Origin: Halobacillus litoralis | GTDB taxonomy: Bacteria > Bacillota > Bacilli > Bacillales > Halobacillaceae | NCBI RefSeq assembly: GCF_009856445.1 | Contig: NZ_WMFA01000003.1 | Span: forward strand, 1 to 64,000 | DNA: 64,000 nucleotides | Reading direction: 5' to 3' | In this document: positions 62,478 through 64,000 of the stretch, piece after piece | Layout of the letters: every line of letters begins with the position of its first letter | Numbering within the stretch: position 1 is the stretch's first letter | The notes under the pieces: model-generated | Seen by the model: only the letters and a program-made list of their open reading frames with translations | The model's database searches: none | Told to the model about the DNA's origin: nothing | Made by a program: the position numbers and the translations under genes

Positions 62478-64000
62478 CACAGGCATTGAACGCATTGATT
62501 CAAGGCTTGAATACAGAACAACGAGAAGCGGTGACCCACACAGAAGGCCCGCTGCTCATCATGGCAGGTGCCGGAAGTGGTAAAACACGTGTACTGACAC
62601 ACCGCATCGCCTATCTACTTAGTGAAAAAGATGTAGCACCACGGAATATATTAGCGATTACCTTTACCAATAAAGCAGCACGCGAAATGAAAGAGCGTGT
62701 CGAATCTCTTGTCGGCAAAGACGGGGAAAAGATTTGGATGTCTACGTTCCACTCGATGTGTGTGCGTATCCTTAGACGCGACATCGACCGGATCGGTTAT
62801 GACCGCAACTTTTCCATCCTCGATTCGAGCGATCAGCTTTCTGTCATTAAACAAGTGCTGAAAGAGATCAATCTTGATCCGAAAAAATGGGACCCACGTG
62901 CAATGCTCGGTGCCATCAGTAATTCGAAGAACGAATTGATGACGGCAGAGGATTATGAAAAACAGGCGAACAACATGCACGAAGAACAAATCGCCCAAAT
63001 CTATAAAGGCTATCAAAAGAAACTCCGCAAAAATCAGTCGCTCGATTTCGATGACTTGATCATGCAGACCTTACGACTCTTCGATGAAGTGCCGGAAGTT
63101 CTGGAATCCTACCAGCGCCGTTTTCAGTACATTCATGTCGATGAGTATCAGGATACGAACCATGCCCAGTATCAACTCGTCAAACATTTGGCGAGCCGTT
63201 ACCAGAACCTATGTGTCGTCGGTGATTCCGACCAGTCGATTTATGCATGGCGCGGGGCGGATATTCAAAACATCCTGAACTTTGAAAGTGACTATCCGAA
63301 AGCTCGGACGATCCTGCTTGAGCAGAACTACCGCTCGACAGAATTAATCCTGGATGCTGCCAACAATGTCATCGATAAAAACAGCGGCCGTAAACCGAAG
63401 CGTCTTTGGACGGATAATAAAGGTGGAGAGAAGATCCATTACCACCAAGCAGGCACGGAACGTGAAGAAGGTCTTTTTGTCACAGATAAAATTGAAGACC
63501 TCGTCCGCCAAGGGAAGTTCCGTTACCAGGATGTTGCGATTTTGTACCGTACGAACGCTCAGTCCCGTACGATTGAGGAAACGTTCGTCAAAGCTGGCGT
63601 GCCGTACCAAATGATCGGTGGGACGAAGTTCTATGATCGTAAAGAGATCAAGGACATGCTTGCTTACCTGCGTCTGATCGCAAACCCGAACGACGACCTC
63701 AGCTTCCAGCGTGTGGTCAACGAACCGAAACGCGGTGTCGGGAAAACGAGTATGGATAAGATGCTTGCCTATGCGGCCGATCACGATATTTCCCTTTATG
63801 AAGCGGCAGCCGAAGTCGATTTCGTCGGCGTGAGTGCGAAAGCAGCGAAAGCGATCATGAGTTTCCGTAAAATGATCCAGACGTGGGCTGAACAGCAGGA
63901 ATTCCTTTCTGCGACTGATATGGTTCAGGAAGTCATCGATAAGACCGGCTATGAAGAGATGCTTATGAACGAGAAGAGCATTGAAGCACAAAGCCGCCTT
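62474..64000 (+). CDS. pcrA: ATP-dependent DNA helicase PcrA (cut by window edge)
   Basis: 509 codons of an SF1 helicase that is about 740 residues when complete; the frame is open to the right edge. Present motifs: Q-motif LNTEQREAV (about 12), Walker [12 protein letters not shown] (about 31-41), Ia [12 protein letters not shown] (about 61), [14 protein letters not shown] (about 222-233), [20 protein letters not shown] (about 248-264), IV QNYRST (about 286). Functions in repair and plasmid replication. Motifs V and VI and the UvrD C-terminal tail lie outside the window. Confidence 0.96.
   Translation, partial: MTQALNALIQGLNTEQREAVTHTEGPLLIMAGAGSGKTRVLTHRIAYLLSEKDVAPRNILAITFTNKAAREMKERVESLVGKDGEKIWMSTFHSMCVRILRRDIDRIGYDRNFSILDSSDQLSVIKQVLKEINLDPKKWDPRAMLGAISNSKNELMTAEDYEKQANNMHEEQIAQIYKGYQKKLRKNQSLDFDDLIMQTLRLFDEVPEVLESYQRRFQYIHVDEYQDTNHAQYQLVKHLASRYQNLCVVGDSDQSIYAWRGADIQNILNFESDYPKARTILLEQNYRSTELILDAANNVIDKNSGRKPKRLWTDNKGGEKIHYHQAGTEREEGLFVTDKIEDLVRQGKFRYQDVAILYRTNAQSRTIEETFVKAGVPYQMIGGTKFYDRKEIKDMLAYLRLIANPNDDLSFQRVVNEPKRGVGKTSMDKMLAYAADHDISLYEAAAEVDFVGVSAKAAKAIMSFRKMIQTWAEQQEFLSATDMVQEVIDKTGYEEMLMNEKSIEAQSRL

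Overview
This is a low-to-mid G+C Bacillota chromosome segment, almost certainly from a Bacillaceae species (possibly a halophilic/marine lineage; the genus is a guess). The evidence is Bacillus-type ribosome binding sites, lipoprotein signals, guanine-type purine riboswitches, PurR boxes, and gene order from about 34.4 kb to the right edge that follows Bacillus subtilis yeaC-yeaD-yebA-guaA-pbuG-yebE-yebG-purEKBCSQLFMNHD-yerA-yerB-yerC-pcrB-pcrA. Starts were re-chosen wherever a better ribosome binding site lay inside a longer open frame.

Left part (0-14 kb): the edge of a probable IS3-type transposase gene, a PBP3/PbpC-type penicillin-binding lipoprotein, a secreted tandem-duplicated cyanophycinase-like peptidase facing a poly-gamma-glutamate capsule operon (pgsB-pgsC-pgsA plus a CapD-type gamma-glutamyltransferase), a polysaccharide pyruvyl transferase-like gene, the cystine symporter gene tcyP, and a quinone-responsive ring-cleavage dioxygenase gene with a recognisable MhqR-type operator.

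Middle part (14-30 kb): an accessory surface-glycan island. A nearly complete pseudaminic acid route (PseB-like dehydratase, PseC, PseG, PseH, PseI, a SpsF/PseF-type cytidylyltransferase) is interleaved with four paralogous GT-B-like proteins that fall into two subfamilies, a fifth more distant surface-carbohydrate protein, a second SDR epimerase, and two paralogous cysteine-motif/ParB-like proteins, one fused to a methyltransferase. The last two protein families are the most unfamiliar content of the window. From 30 to 34 kb come an unknown membrane protein, ccdA, a ResA-like thioredoxin, and a two-component pair whose kinase has a degenerate ATP-lid motif.

Right part (34-64 kb): a MoxR/DUF58/transglutaminase trio; guaA, pbuG and the 12-gene pur operon, each preceded by a guanine-class riboswitch and terminator (pbuG and purE also by PurR boxes); then purine salvage-like yerA, yerB, yerC, a short YitT protein, pcrB and the start of pcrA. 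The spaces between these genes hold several repeat types: a 21-bp-period array, a 20-bp-period array, three 28-bp units built on a 12-bp palindrome, and a perfect 20-bp inverted repeat inside the pur operon that has a diverged relative near 61.5 kb. No rRNA, tRNA or CRISPR array was seen.
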